DNA from: Pseudomonas fluorescens
GTDB lineage: Bacteria; Pseudomonadota; Gammaproteobacteria; Pseudomonadales; Pseudomonadaceae
Direction: 5' to 3'
NCBI RefSeq assembly: GCF_900215245.1
Contig: NZ_LT907842.1
Coordinates: forward strand, 1,612,001-1,676,000
Length of the DNA stretch: 64,000 nucleotides
Shown: piece by piece, positions 1-9,764 of the stretch
Layout: each line of letters starts with the position of its first letter
Position numbering within the stretch: the stretch's first letter is position 1
Position numbers and translations under genes: made by a program
Notes under the pieces: model-generated
Told to the model about the DNA's origin: nothing
Seen by the model: only the letters and a program-made list of their open reading frames with translations
The model's database searches: none

Positions 1-853
1 TGATGTAGCCGTGCACGGCGTTGGACATGATCACGCTGTCGATAATCGGCTTGATCGGCTCCGACACCAACGCTTGCAGCGGGTGGGATTCGATCGGCAG
101 GCGGAAGCCGGCGAGCGACGCCATGTGCCCGGAATTACCGGCCGTGACCACACCGACGCGCTTGGCGCCGATAAAGCCTTTGTTGGTTTCCACGCCGATG
201 CACACGCCGTTTTCCTTGCGAAAGCCGATCACTTCGGTCTGCTGGATCAAGTCCACGCCGAGGGCGTCAGCGGCGCGGGCAAAGCCCCAGGCCACGGCAT
301 CGTGACGGGCCACGCCGCCGCGACGTTGCACGGTGGCGCCGAGCACCGGGTAGCGCGTGTTTTTCGAGCAGTCGAGGTACGGGATTTCGTCGGCCACTTG
401 TTTGGCGTTGAGCAGTTCGCCGTCCACGCCGTTGAGGCGGTTGGCGCTGACGCGGCGCTCGGAATCACGAATGTCTTGCAGGGTATGGCACAGGTTGTAG
501 ACGCCACGCTGGGAGAACATCACGTTGTAGTTCAGGTCCTGGGACAGGCCTTCCCACAGTTTCATTGCGTGTTCGTACAGGTGCGCCGACTCGTCCCACA
601 GGTAGTTGGAACGCACGATGGTGGTGTTGCGCGCCGTGTTGCCGCCGCCCAACCAGCCTTTTTCGACCACGGCCACGTTGGTGATGCCGTGCTCTTTGGC
701 CAGGTAATAGGCGGTCGCCAGACCATGCCCGCCACCGCCGACGATGACCACGTCGTAGACCTTTTTAGGGGTCGGCGTGCGCCACATCTTCTGCCAGTTT
801 TCGTGGTGGCTGAGTGAGTGCTTGAAGAGGCCGAAGCCCGAGTAGCGTTGCAT
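1..853 (-). CDS. soxB: Sarcosine oxidase subunit beta, 5' part (3' end outside window)
   Basis: This is the FAD-binding beta subunit of heterotetrameric sarcosine oxidase, which oxidises sarcosine to glycine with formaldehyde captured on tetrahydrofolate. The first 284 codons are present and the reading frame runs off the left edge. The protein starts [11 protein letters not shown] dinucleotide-binding motif [12 protein letters not shown] lies near residue 35, followed by a DAO-type oxidoreductase fold. The ATG at 853 is preferred over an in-frame ATG two codons upstream because GGAG lies 8 nt before it. It starts 23 nt after the glyA stop on the same strand, fitting the glyA-soxBDAG operon known in pseudomonads. 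In the pathway it follows dimethylglycine demethylation and feeds glycine to GlyA. Confidence 0.95.
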   Translation of the reverse strand, partial: MQRYSGFGLFKHSLSHHENWQKMWRTPTPKKVYDVVIVGGGGHGLATAYYLAKEHGITNVAVVEKGWLGGGNTARNTTIVRSNYLWDESAHLYEHAMKLWEGLSQDLNYNVMFSQRGVYNLCHTLQDIRDSERRVSANRLNGVDGELLNAKQVADEIPYLDCSKNTRYPVLGATVQRRGGVARHDAVAWGFARAADALGVDLIQQTEVIGFRKENGVCIGVETNKGFIGAKRVGVVTAGNSGHMASLAGFRLPIESHPLQALVSEPIKPIIDSVIMSNAVHGYI

Positions 854-875
854 AGTCATTACTCCAAAACCGCGC

Positions 876-2129
<1,254 letters not shown>

Positions 2130-2272
2130 CGCGTCTCTCCCAGCCTTTCGTATTGTTAAGGCCCGTGCAGGGCCCTTTGATGCGATGGTAGGGCTGGCGC
2201 AGACAGGTCAAATGCCTACGGACGCCACGCAAAGGTGCGTTTACGACATTACATGAGCGACACGAAACAAAT

Positions 2273-2360
2273 GTGGGAGCGGGCTTACTCGCGAAGGCGG
2301 TGGATCAGCTTGCACACTTGTCTGCTGACACACCGCCTTCGCGAGCAAGCCCGCTCCCAC
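2273..2360. repeat. REPIN, inward-facing pair (GCGGGCTTGCTCGC type)
   Basis: Two REP arms in inverted orientation, GTGGGAGCGGGCTTACTCGCGAA on the left (one variant base) and its complement on the right, are separated by about 40 nt. The right arm ends 5 nt from the stop codon of the minus-strand TraX-like gene. Confidence 0.95.
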
Positions 2361-2365
2361 AAGGG

Positions 2366-3094
2366 TTAGGCGATGATCTTGCGCACGAGTAGCAACATCA
2401 GGAAATGCAGTGGGTACAGGGCATACGCCCAACGGCGCATGGCCGGAGGCGAGACGTTTTTGGCCTGTCGCAATAAGACCAAACCGGCCAATGGCGCAAT
2501 CAGGCAAGCGCCCAGCCCGAGCAGCGCAACGAGGCTGCCGTTATTGAGCAAAACCTGCCATTGGTTGGCAGCCACGCAGACCAAACCCGGTAACAAGCTG
2601 AAATACCATGGCCGACTGAACACCAGCAGCATGGCCAACGGCAGCAGCACACCGAAAAAGCCGAACATCAGATGCGTGGTAAACACAGCCCCGACTGCAA
2701 CGGCGATCAGCGCCAAACCTCGATCAAAAAACGTCTTCTGCTGCCATCCTCGGGCAACGAGCAGGCCCAGCGCCAAGGTCGGCAGGACGTTTAATGTATC
2801 GGCATCGTCGATAAACATTCGGTACGGCACTTCGCTGACCACACTGAACAGCAACAGCCACCCCAGGTAGCGCCACTGGCCGCTCACCGGTGCATGCCGG
2901 ACCCGGTGCACATTGGCCGCAATCGCCAGGCAAAACCACGGAAACGCCAGCCGGCCTGGCACATACAGGCCATCGAGGCTCAAACCGACATAGCGCAGGT
3001 GATCCAGCACCATGCTCAGCAGCGCCAGCCACTTGAGCAAATCCAGCGCGCCATCCCGGACGCGTCCGACAGGAATCGTTTCAGTACCGTGCAT
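2366..3094 (-). CDS. TraX-family membrane protein
   Basis: A 242-residue polytopic membrane protein with about six to seven hydrophobic segments. It begins MHGTETIPVGRVRDG and then has the family-typical LLKWLALLSMVLDH stretch. TraX of the F plasmid acetylates pilin. Chromosomal Pseudomonas homologues are common and of unknown role, so conjugation is not implied. I chose the ATG at 3094 because GGGGA lies just upstream; an in-frame ATG at 3115 is possible but has no clear ribosome site. It is divergent from ltaE with about 90 bp between the starts. Confidence 0.8.
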   Translation of the reverse strand: MHGTETIPVGRVRDGALDLLKWLALLSMVLDHLRYVGLSLDGLYVPGRLAFPWFCLAIAANVHRVRHAPVSGQWRYLGWLLLFSVVSEVPYRMFIDDADTLNVLPTLALGLLVARGWQQKTFFDRGLALIAVAVGAVFTTHLMFGFFGVLLPLAMLLVFSRPWYFSLLPGLVCVAANQWQVLLNNGSLVALLGLGACLIAPLAGLVLLRQAKNVSPPAMRRWAYALYPLHFLMLLLVRKIIA

Positions 3095-3184
3095 AATTCC
3101 CCAGTGACTTTGCATTTACAGTGCGTGCGCACCCTGGACAATCTTGGTTACAGTGCGCACCAACATCGACCACAGGAATGGGCC

Positions 3185-4225
3185 ATGACCGACAAGAGCC
3201 AACAATTCGCCAGCGACAACTATTCGGGCATCTGCCCGGAAGCCTGGGCCGCCATGGAACAAGCCAACCAGGGCCATCAACGCGCCTACGGCGATGATGA
3301 ATGGACCCACCGCGCCGCCGACGGATTCCGTGATTTGTTCGAAACCGATTGCGAGGTGTTCTTCGCCTTCAACGGTACAGCCGCCAACTCCCTGGCACTG
3401 TCCTCGCTGTGCCAGAGCTACCATAGCGTGATTTGCTCGGAAACGGCCCACGTCGAAACCGACGAATGCGGCGCGCCGGAGTTTTTCTCCAACGGTTCCA
3501 AGCTCCTCACCGCTCGCACCGAAAACGGCAAGCTGACCCCGGAATCAATCCGCGAAATCGCCCTCAAGCGCCAGGACATTCACTACCCCAAACCCCGCGT
3601 GGTGACCCTCACCCAAGCCACTGAAGTCGGCAGCGTGTACACCCCGGAAGAAATCCGCGCGATCAGCGTCACCTGCAAGGAACTGGGCTTGAACCTGCAC
3701 ATGGACGGCGCGCGCTTCGCCAATGCCTGCGCGTTCCTCGGCTGCTCCCCGGCCGACCTGACCTGGAAAGCCGGTGTGGACGTGCTGTGCTTTGGCGGGA
3801 CGAAAAACGGCATGGCGGTGGGTGAAGCGATCCTGTTCTTCAACCACACGCTGGCGGAAGACTTCGATTACCGCTGCAAACAGGCCGGCCAGCTGGCGTC
3901 GAAAATGCGCTTCCTCTCCGCACCGTGGGTGGGCTTGCTGGAAAACGACGCCTGGCTCAAACACGCACGCCACGCCAACCACTGCGCGCAGTTACTGAGC
4001 AGCCTGGTAGCGGATATTCCCGGCGTGGAATTGATGTTCCCGGTGCAGGCCAACGGCGTGTTCCTGCAACTCTCGGAGGCGGCCATCGAAGCGTTGACGG
4101 CCAAGGGCTGGCGCTTCTACACCTTCATCGGCAAAGGTGGCGCACGGTTCATGTGTGCGTGGGATACCGAGGAAGAACGCGTAAGAGAATTAGCCGCGGA
4201 TATACGGGAAGTGATGAACGCTTAA
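3185..4225 (+). CDS. ltaE: Low-specificity L-threonine aldolase
   Basis: A cytoplasmic PLP enzyme cleaving L-threonine and L-allo-threonine to glycine and acetaldehyde. The 346-residue length matches Pseudomonas LtaE. The start MTDKSQQFASDN at 3185 has AGGA 8 nt upstream; the open frame continues upstream without family similarity. The PLP lysine is in CFGGTKNGM, and the active-site stretch HMDGARFANA is conserved. It lies next to glyA, so it can also feed or drain the glycine pool of the betaine pathway. Its promoter is shared or overlapping with that of the divergent TraX-like gene. Confidence 0.95.
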   Translation: MTDKSQQFASDNYSGICPEAWAAMEQANQGHQRAYGDDEWTHRAADGFRDLFETDCEVFFAFNGTAANSLALSSLCQSYHSVICSETAHVETDECGAPEFFSNGSKLLTARTENGKLTPESIREIALKRQDIHYPKPRVVTLTQATEVGSVYTPEEIRAISVTCKELGLNLHMDGARFANACAFLGCSPADLTWKAGVDVLCFGGTKNGMAVGEAILFFNHTLAEDFDYRCKQAGQLASKMRFLSAPWVGLLENDAWLKHARHANHCAQLLSSLVADIPGVELMFPVQANGVFLQLSEAAIEALTAKGWRFYTFIGKGGARFMCAWDTEEERVRELAADIREVMNA

Positions 4226-4337
4226 CGTAGGAGCAAAACCAGCGCGTACTGGCCGATCGCCGAGACTGTTTTTTGATATTTCTGACAGCAGCGAACCCCG
4301 CTTTCGTTGACTAGCCTCTTGGAACCCGGAAGGAAAA

Positions 4338-4353
4338 GGCCGCTGCAGCGGCC
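4338..4353. other. 16-bp perfect palindrome GGCCGCTGCAGCGGCC
   Basis: It lies 113 nt after the ltaE stop and 67 nt before the next small gene. It could form a strong hairpin and end ltaE transcripts, but no T-run follows, so an intrinsic terminator is not clear. Confidence 0.4.
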
Positions 4354-4419
4354 ACCTTTCGGGATAACCCCCTGCCGAATAATCGGCTGGAAACGGACCT
4401 CCAGAAGAGAGCTAAAACC

Positions 4420-4620
4420 ATGGAGTATCAAAACAATGGCAACACCCTGCAAAGCGACGGCACTGCCAGCACCACGGTCATTGACTGGGATGAGTTCCGC
4501 AAATACGCCAAAGTCGGGGACACCATCCGCGAGCCGTCGAGGACACTGAGGATCTACGACAAAACCTATGAACTGACAGCCTCAGGCCAGCACTTTGTCA
4601 TCCATATCTACGCCCAGTAA
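4420..4620 (+). CDS. Small conserved-type hypothetical protein, 66 aa
   Basis: An unrecognised 66-residue protein, MEYQNNGNTL to IHIYAQ. It is hydrophilic, lacks a signal peptide, and seems to have a C-terminal beta-rich half (LRIYDKTYELTASGQHFVIHIYAQ split by a turn). An AGAGAG run lies upstream of the ATG with a loose spacing of about 9 nt. Codon use is ordinary for the genome. It sits alone between ltaE and the RAYT locus. No function is proposed. Confidence 0.5.
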   Translation: MEYQNNGNTLQSDGTASTTVIDWDEFRKYAKVGDTIREPSRTLRIYDKTYELTASGQHFVIHIYAQ

Positions 4621-4656
4621 CGGTTAAGTTGACTATTCGCTAGCCACTCAGCCACT

Positions 4657-4715
4657 GCTCGTTCCCACGCTGCGCGTGGGAACACCTGCTGGGACGCTCT
4701 CTGCGTCCACGCCAC
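4657..4715. repeat. REP elements of the RAYT family, left flank
   Basis: The segment contains GCTCGTTCCCACGCTGCGCG, a hairpin of GTTCCCACGC with GCGTGGGAAC, followed by GGGACGCTCTCTGCGTCC. It differs in sequence from the GTGGGAG-type REPs found elsewhere in the window. It stands 27 bp before the transposase start. Confidence 0.85.
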
Positions 4716-4741
4716 ACCTCGTTTCGAGGACGAATAAACAG

Positions 4742-5275
4742 ATGGGCAGAAGCCGCTACGTCATAACCGAACCCGAAAAACCGCATTTCCTAACATGCAC
4801 GGTCATGGAGTGGCTACCGCTGTTTACTCGCGACTACCTCGTGAGCCATCTCCTGGATTGTTGGCGATATCAGCAAAAGCACCATGCGCTAAGCCTGTTT
4901 GGCTACGTCATTCTCGAAAACCACCTGCACTTCGTCGCCCAAGCGCCGGACCTGTGCAAGTGCGTCAATCAATTCAAATCCTTCACTGCTCGCACCATCA
5001 TTGATGACCTGCAAAGCAAAGGTGCCGAGCGTGCATTGCAACGCCTGCGTTTCAGCAAACGAGCCCACAAGGCGGATCGGGTTTATCAGCTTTGGCAGGA
5101 AGGCTCACATGCCGAATTGGTGTACAGCGAAACAGTGATGCGCCAAAAACTGGATTACATCCACTGCAACCCGGTAAAGCGAGGGTATGTAGATTTGCCC
5201 GAGCACTGGCGATACTCCAGCGCCCGCAATTACGCGGGCAGTGAGGGTTTAATAGACATACAACGCTGGTACTGA
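4742..5275 (+). CDS. REP-associated tyrosine transposase (RAYT, TnpA-REP)
   Basis: A 177-residue single-domain Y1/HUH nuclease of the RAYT group, which binds and cleaves REP hairpins as single strands. The HUH motif is ENHLHFV at residues 59-65. The candidate catalytic tyrosine is Tyr139 in KLDYIHCNPVKRG, a strongly conserved RAYT signature, and WRYSSARNY follows. The start MGRSRYVITEPEKPHF at 4742 is typical for the family; a longer frame upstream runs through the REP sequence and is rejected. The gene is bracketed by REPs of its own sequence family, the usual arrangement, and looks intact. It sits 226 bp from the 3' end of gbcB, which is convergent with it. Confidence 0.93.
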   Translation: MGRSRYVITEPEKPHFLTCTVMEWLPLFTRDYLVSHLLDCWRYQQKHHALSLFGYVILENHLHFVAQAPDLCKCVNQFKSFTARTIIDDLQSKGAERALQRLRFSKRAHKADRVYQLWQEGSHAELVYSETVMRQKLDYIHCNPVKRGYVDLPEHWRYSSARNYAGSEGLIDIQRWY

Positions 5276-5276
5276 T

Positions 5277-5501
5277 GATCGTTCCCACGCTCCGCGTCAC
5301 AACGTGCACAGGTCGGGACGCGGAGCGTCCCAGGAGGCGTTACCACGCGGAGCGTGGGAACGATCTGGTGCGGGGGATCGTGCCCACGCTCTGCGTGGGT
5401 ATGCTGCCCGTGACGCTCTGCGTCACAACGTGCACAGGTCGGGACGCGGAGCGTCCCAGGAGGCGTTACCACGCGGCGCGTGGGAACGATCTGGTGCGGG
5501 G
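5277..5501. repeat. RAYT-family REP array with 126-bp tandem duplication
   Basis: Inverted REP arms (GTTCCCACGCTCCGCG and CGCGGAGCGTGGGAAC) are present twice in tandem. The segment starting at 5294 recurs from 5420 with about 82 nearly identical bases, differing at one site in the right arm (GCGGAGCG against GCGGCGCG). The array begins 2 nt after the transposase stop and ends 1 nt before the gbcB stop codon. Confidence 0.9.
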
Positions 5502-6602
5502 TTAGAACTCGATGCGCACATCGCCCTTCGGTACGCTGCAGCACGACAGGATGTAACCCTCGGCTTCGTCTTCTTCGGTGATCCCGCCGTTGTGGTCCAT
5601 CTCGACCTCCCCGCCCAGTTTCATCACCTTGCACGTGCCGCAAATACCCATGCCGCAGGCTTTCGGAATCAACAGGCCCAGCTTGGCCGCCGCCGCGTGC
5701 ACCGTTTCGCCCGGCGCCACACGGATGCTTTTGCCGGAAGCGATGAATTCCACTTGATGCAGGTCTGCCAGGTCGATTTCCGGCGCATCGGCGGCTTGTT
5801 CGGCTTGCTCTACCGCATCGGCACGGGCTTCCGGTGGCGTGGCGCCGAAGGACTCCTCGTGGTAACGCGTCATGTCAAAACCAGACGCTTCCAACAGGCG
5901 CTTCACTGCGTTCATGTACGGCGTAGGGCCGCAGCAGAACACCTCACGCTCCAGGAAGTCGGGCGCCATCAGTTCGAGCATCTTGTGATTCAGGTAGCCG
6001 CGATAACCCGCCCAAGGCTCGCCCAGGCCGTGTTTCTCGCAGATCAGGTGCAGGCTGAAGTTGTCGATCCGCGACGCCATGTGTTCCAGCTCGCGGTGGT
6101 AAATGATGTCTTTGGGCGAGCGGGCACTGTGGATAAACGTCATATCGACGTTGGCGTTGGTGTCGTAATACCAGCGCGCCATGGACATCACCGGCGTAAT
6201 CCCGACGCCGCCGCTGAGGTACAGGACTTTGGGGTTACTGAAGTCGATGGCATTGAACAGCCCGACCGGCCCGTGCACCGCCAACTCCTGGCCTTCATGC
6301 AGGGTGTCGTGCAACCAGTTGGAGACTTTACCGCCGGGTACGCGCTTGATCGTTACCGAAAAGCTGTAGGGCACCGACGGTGAACTGGAAATGGTGTAGG
6401 AACGCATGATCGGCTGGCCATCGATTTCCAGCTCCAGCGTGACGAACTGCCCCGGCTTGAAGAAGAACAGGATCGGCTGGTCGGCCATAAAGCAGAAGGT
6501 GCGCACGTCCCAGGTTTCCTGGATGACTTTGACGCAACGGACGATGTGCCGACCATTGGCCCAGGTCTGGGTCGTTACCGGATTCAGGAAGCTGTTGGAC
6601 AT
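5502..6602 (-). CDS. gbcB: Glycine-betaine demethylase subunit GbcB (ferredoxin reductase)
   Basis: The reductase component of the Rieske-type betaine monooxygenase. It passes electrons from NAD(P)H through FAD and a 2Fe-2S centre to GbcA, so that betaine becomes dimethylglycine plus formaldehyde. The 366 residues comprise an FAD-binding domain (motif MRSYTISSSP near residue 75), an NAD-binding domain (LYLSGGVGITPVMSMARW), and a C-terminal plant-type ferredoxin domain with Cys ligands in CGMGICGTCK and a later SCC. The ATG at 6602 has GGTGGAG 6 nt upstream; an in-frame GTG at 6614 is less likely. It is divergent from gbcA. A perfect DnaA box lies inside it at 6128-6136. Confidence 0.97.
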   Translation of the reverse strand: MSNSFLNPVTTQTWANGRHIVRCVKVIQETWDVRTFCFMADQPILFFFKPGQFVTLELEIDGQPIMRSYTISSSPSVPYSFSVTIKRVPGGKVSNWLHDTLHEGQELAVHGPVGLFNAIDFSNPKVLYLSGGVGITPVMSMARWYYDTNANVDMTFIHSARSPKDIIYHRELEHMASRIDNFSLHLICEKHGLGEPWAGYRGYLNHKMLELMAPDFLEREVFCCGPTPYMNAVKRLLEASGFDMTRYHEESFGATPPEARADAVEQAEQAADAPEIDLADLHQVEFIASGKSIRVAPGETVHAAAAKLGLLIPKACGMGICGTCKVMKLGGEVEMDHNGGITEEDEAEGYILSCCSVPKGDVRIEF

Positions 6603-6884
6603 GCTGTTCTCCACCGCCGATATTCGGCCTTATGGTGGCGATTCTGCGTAACGCGCGAATCACCCATTTACCTATCTGCGACATTCACATACTTATCGCG
6701 ACCAGCCCCCATACCACGGGGGTTGCGCGTCGGGATCAGAGTGGGCCATGTCGCTCATGGATAAGGTTCTGGTATTCACCGGCCCCACACTCGCTCCCAA
6801 CAAAGACGCTTTCTTTACGCCTTGCACTGCACTAACCGTAGCCACTTTCGCCGGCCACACAGAATGGCCATGAGGACACACACG
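6603..6884. promoter_or_regulatory. Divergent gbcB/gbcA promoter region with imperfect direct repeat
   Basis: This 282-bp gap must hold both promoters. Within it CTATCTGCGAC (6672-6682) and CTTATCGCGAC (6692-6702) form an imperfect direct repeat one to two helical turns apart (TATC at 21 bp, GCGAC at 20 bp). That resembles the paired half-sites of AraC-type activators. GbdR is the known activator of gbcA and gbcB in P. aeruginosa, so I infer a GbdR site here. Confidence 0.5.
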
Positions 6885-8180
6885 ATGGACGTCACCGCAA
6901 CCTTAAGCTTGGGCGATCCGCTGGAACCCGCACGCAAGGCCACCGCGCAAATGCTGCAAGAGCGTGAGCGCACCTTTTCGCTGCCGCAGCCGTTTTACTC
7001 TGATGAGCGGCTGTTTGATATCGACATGCAGGAGATCTTCCAGAAAGAGTGGTTGATCGCCGGCATGACCTGCGAGATCCCCACCAAGGGCAACTACTTG
7101 ACCCTGCAAGTGGGCAAGAACCCGATCATCGTGATCCGTGGCGCCGAGGGCGTGGTGCATGCGTTCCACAACGTGTGCCGCCATCGTGGTTCGCGCTTGT
7201 GCACCAGCGACAAAGGCAAAGTCGCCAAACTGGTCTGCCACTACCACCAATGGACCTACGAGCTGGACGGCCGCCTGCTGTTCGCCGGTACCGAGATGGG
7301 TGCCGACTTCGACATGAAGCAATACGGCCTCAAACCGGTGAACGTGAAGACCGCCGGCGGCTATATCTTCATCAGCCTGGCAGAGAATCCGCCGGCTATT
7401 GATGACTTCCTGTCGACGCTGAACCACTACATGGAACCGTACGACATGGAGAACACCAAGGTGGCGATTACCACCACCTTGTTTGAAAAAGCCAACTGGA
7501 AGCTGGTGCTGGAAAACAACCGCGAGTGCTACCACTGCAACGCGTCGCACCCGGAACTGCTGAAAACCCTGCTGGAATGGGACGACGTTACCGACCCGCG
7601 CGCCGACCAGGCCTTCAAGGACCACGTCGCCGCTTCGGCCGCGGCCTGGGACGCCGAGAAAATCCCTTACGCCCACGCCAGTTTCGGCCTGCGTAACCGT
7701 ATCGTGCGCATGCCGCTGCTCAAAGGCACGGTGTCGATGACCCTGGACGGCAAGCAAGGCTGCAACAAGCTGATGGGCCGCATCAAGAACCCGGACCTGG
7801 GCTCGATGCGCATCCTGCACCTGCCGCACTCCTGGAACCACTGCATGGGCGACCACATCATCGTGTTCACCGTGTGGCCGATCAGTGCCCAGGAAACCAT
7901 GGTCACCACCAAGTGGATCGTGCACAAGGACGCCGTGGAAGGTGTGGACTACGACGTCGAGCGCATGCGCCAGGTCTGGGACGCCACCAACGATCAGGAC
8001 CGTCGCCTGGCCGAAGAAAACCAGCGCGGGATCAACTCCACGGCTTACCAACCCGGGCCGTATTCCAAAACGTATGAGTTCGGCGTGGTGAACTTTGTGG
8101 ATTGGTACAGCGAACGGATGCTGAGCAACCTGGGGGCTGCGCCAGCGCCTTACCTCAAGGGCGTGGCCGTACACGAATAA
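6885..8180 (+). CDS. gbcA: Glycine-betaine demethylase subunit GbcA (Rieske oxygenase)
   Basis: The catalytic component that hydroxylates a methyl group of glycine betaine, giving dimethylglycine and formaldehyde. The 431 residues have an N-terminal Rieske domain with ligands in CRHRGSRLC and CHYHQW (residues about 95-130). A C-terminal catalytic domain has the mononuclear iron ligand region NNRECYHCNASH, then further ligands downstream. The start MDVTATLSLGDPL at 6885 is chosen because GAGG precedes it by about 10 nt and it matches the remembered P. aeruginosa protein. Two earlier in-frame ATGs at 6864 and 6870 are alternatives. It is divergent from its partner gbcB. Confidence 0.97.
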   Translation: MDVTATLSLGDPLEPARKATAQMLQERERTFSLPQPFYSDERLFDIDMQEIFQKEWLIAGMTCEIPTKGNYLTLQVGKNPIIVIRGAEGVVHAFHNVCRHRGSRLCTSDKGKVAKLVCHYHQWTYELDGRLLFAGTEMGADFDMKQYGLKPVNVKTAGGYIFISLAENPPAIDDFLSTLNHYMEPYDMENTKVAITTTLFEKANWKLVLENNRECYHCNASHPELLKTLLEWDDVTDPRADQAFKDHVAASAAAWDAEKIPYAHASFGLRNRIVRMPLLKGTVSMTLDGKQGCNKLMGRIKNPDLGSMRILHLPHSWNHCMGDHIIVFTVWPISAQETMVTTKWIVHKDAVEGVDYDVERMRQVWDATNDQDRRLAEENQRGINSTAYQPGPYSKTYEFGVVNFVDWYSERMLSNLGAAPAPYLKGVAVHE

Positions 8181-8202
8181 CCGCTACACCACAGATCAAA
8201 AT

Positions 8203-8290
8203 GTGGAAGCGGGCTTGCTCGCGAATACAGTGGATCAGCCAGCCTGCCTGGCGACTGACACACCGCCTTCGCGAGCAAGCCCGCGCCTAC
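8203..8290. repeat. REPIN, inward-facing pair
   Basis: Arms GTGGAAGCGGGCTTGCTCGC and TTCGCGAGCAAGCCCGC are inverted, 22 nt after the gbcA stop. The right arm is slightly degenerate (GCGCCTAC instead of GCTCCCAC). Confidence 0.9.
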
Positions 8291-8932
8291 ATCAGGTCTT
8301 CACACTGCTCAAGAAACGATCAACTTCCTCGCAGCCCTTTACCGCCACGCCCTCCAGCCTTTGCCCAACAACTTATCCACAAAGCCACCCACAGCAATTG
8401 TGGGCAAGTGCGCCTGCCGGCTGAAAATAGCTGAAGAAAATCCGTGACTTATTCAATCAGTCCGGTTTCAACCCCACCTGATCATTTATTGATCAACCCT
8501 GTGAAAGCCACGAATGGCGTGGCCTGTAGCAGTACGCGAACACCTTATCCACAGAAGCACCAACAGACTTTGGGGGCAACTTTGCCAGCGCTGTGGAAAA
8601 CCGCGTGAAACCTTCATAAATCGGGGGTTTCAGGGTTTTAAGTCAGCAAACAGCCTGAATTGATCAATTATTAATCACTCCAGTGAAAGCCTTAATTGAC
8701 GTGGCCTGCAGCCGATAGCGAACATCTTATCCACAGAAGCGCCAACAGACTTTGGGGGCAAGTCGGTACCGGCGAAGAAACTTATTCATGGGAAAACCCC
8801 AGGAAAAACCGCTGGTTAGCTTGGTTGTTTTTCGTACAGAGGGCTGCAGGGCTTGATATACAGGGGGTGTGGACAGCCGCGAACAGGTTATCCACAGGTG
8901 GGTCAACAGGGATTGTGGGTAATCCTGCTTTC
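8291..8932. other. Gene-free region with four perfect DnaA boxes and a long direct repeat
   Basis: No credible gene is visible in about 640 bp. The 9-mer TTATCCACA occurs at 8373-8381, 8545-8553, 8727-8735 and 8888-8896, all in the same orientation. Two roughly 105-bp units (about 8475-8580 and 8657-8765) are imperfect direct repeats offset by 182 bp. Each unit has an A+T-rich TGATCA/ATTATT block, then GTGAAAGCC, then GTGGCCTG, the DnaA box with GAAGC, and finally CAACAGACTTTGGGGGCAA. Near-matches to DnaA boxes also occur. It is not next to dnaA, so it is not the standard oriC. Confidence 0.75.
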
Positions 8933-8978
8933 TGTGGGAGTCGGCCTTGCCAGCTCCTACGCAAGCCCACTCCCACAG
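8933..8978. repeat. Short degenerate REP pair
   Basis: TGTGGGAGTCGGCCTTGCC and GCAAGCCCACTCCCACA are inverted with only about 10 nt between them. The pair ends 5 nt before the etfB stop codon (minus strand). Confidence 0.7.
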
Positions 8979-8983
8979 GGCAA

Positions 8984-9754
8984 TCAGCGCACGACGCCTT
9001 CTTCTATCAGTAACTTGAGAATGGCGTCTGCCCCCGCTTCAGGGCTAAGCCCCTTGAGCACTTGCCCACCGCCGCCGCTGGCTTTGGCCGTGGCCGCCTT
9101 CATGCGGTCCGCGCCACTTTTCGCCTTGATCACCTTGAGGCGCTTGGGCCGTGGCTTGGCGGGTTGCAGCACAGCGGCGGTGAATAACTCGTCGGGCTCA
9201 ATCTCGACCTCATGGGCCGCCAGCTCCCCGCGTTGCGCAGGGCCATAAGCGCTTTGCCGGGGTTTGGGCGCGGCGTTATCCACAGTCGCCAGAAACGGCA
9301 GGCGCACTTTCAAACGCCGCCGCTGACCGCGCGGCAAGGCTTGCAGCACATGGGCCACGCCGCCGTCGATGGACTCCACCTGCGCCAGCCCGACAATCAG
9401 CGGCCAGCCCAATTGCTCGGCCAGCAGGAACGGCAACATGCCCGAGCCCTCGCCGGTTTCCGCCTGGGTGCCGGTGAGCACCACCTGGGCGCCGGCGTCG
9501 CGCAAATATTCACTGAGCACCGGCAACGCATCAGCGCCAGCCGGCTGTTCCAACACGTGCAATTGCGCCAAGCCCATGCCCAGGTAGCTGCGCAAGGTCG
9601 GTTCGTGGAGATTGCCGGCGTGCAACACCTGCAACTTATCCCCAGCCATTTGCAGGCCCAGCTCGACGGCACGCGCATCCTGCTCAGCACGGCGCGGGCG
9701 ACCGGAGGTGGGGTGGGCACCGATGGAAACCAGGCTGATTACATTCGTCGTCAT
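8984..9754 (-). CDS. etfB: Electron transfer flavoprotein subunit beta
   Basis: The beta (FixA-like) subunit of an ETF that takes electrons from the demethylation of dimethylglycine. The 256 residues start MTTNVISLVSIGAHPTSGRP. The fold-typical stretch GTQAETGEGSGMLPFLLAEQL lies near residue 100, here with a family-variant sequence. I chose the ATG at 9754 because AGGG lies 8 nt upstream; the ATG at 9760 would leave only 1 nt. The ribosome site overlaps the etfA stop codon, so the two are translationally coupled in the order dgcB-etfA-etfB. Residues 200-245 are rich in Lys, Pro and Ala, unusual for ETF beta. A DnaA box lies at 9276-9284. Confidence 0.88.
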   Translation of the reverse strand: MTTNVISLVSIGAHPTSGRPRRAEQDARAVELGLQMAGDKLQVLHAGNLHEPTLRSYLGMGLAQLHVLEQPAGADALPVLSEYLRDAGAQVVLTGTQAETGEGSGMLPFLLAEQLGWPLIVGLAQVESIDGGVAHVLQALPRGQRRRLKVRLPFLATVDNAAPKPRQSAYGPAQRGELAAHEVEIEPDELFTAAVLQPAKPRPKRLKVIKAKSGADRMKAATAKASGGGGQVLKGLSPEAGADAILKLLIEEGVVR

Positions 9755-9764
9755 GGTCATGTCC

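Noticed and set aside
2366..3094. TraX-like gene as a sign of a conjugative element
   Set aside because: No other transfer, integrase or relaxase genes are present, and chromosomal TraX-like genes are common.
8291..8932. The DnaA-box region as the chromosomal oriC
   Set aside because: dnaA, rpmH and gidA are not nearby; catabolic genes surround it, so a titration or control locus is the more cautious idea.
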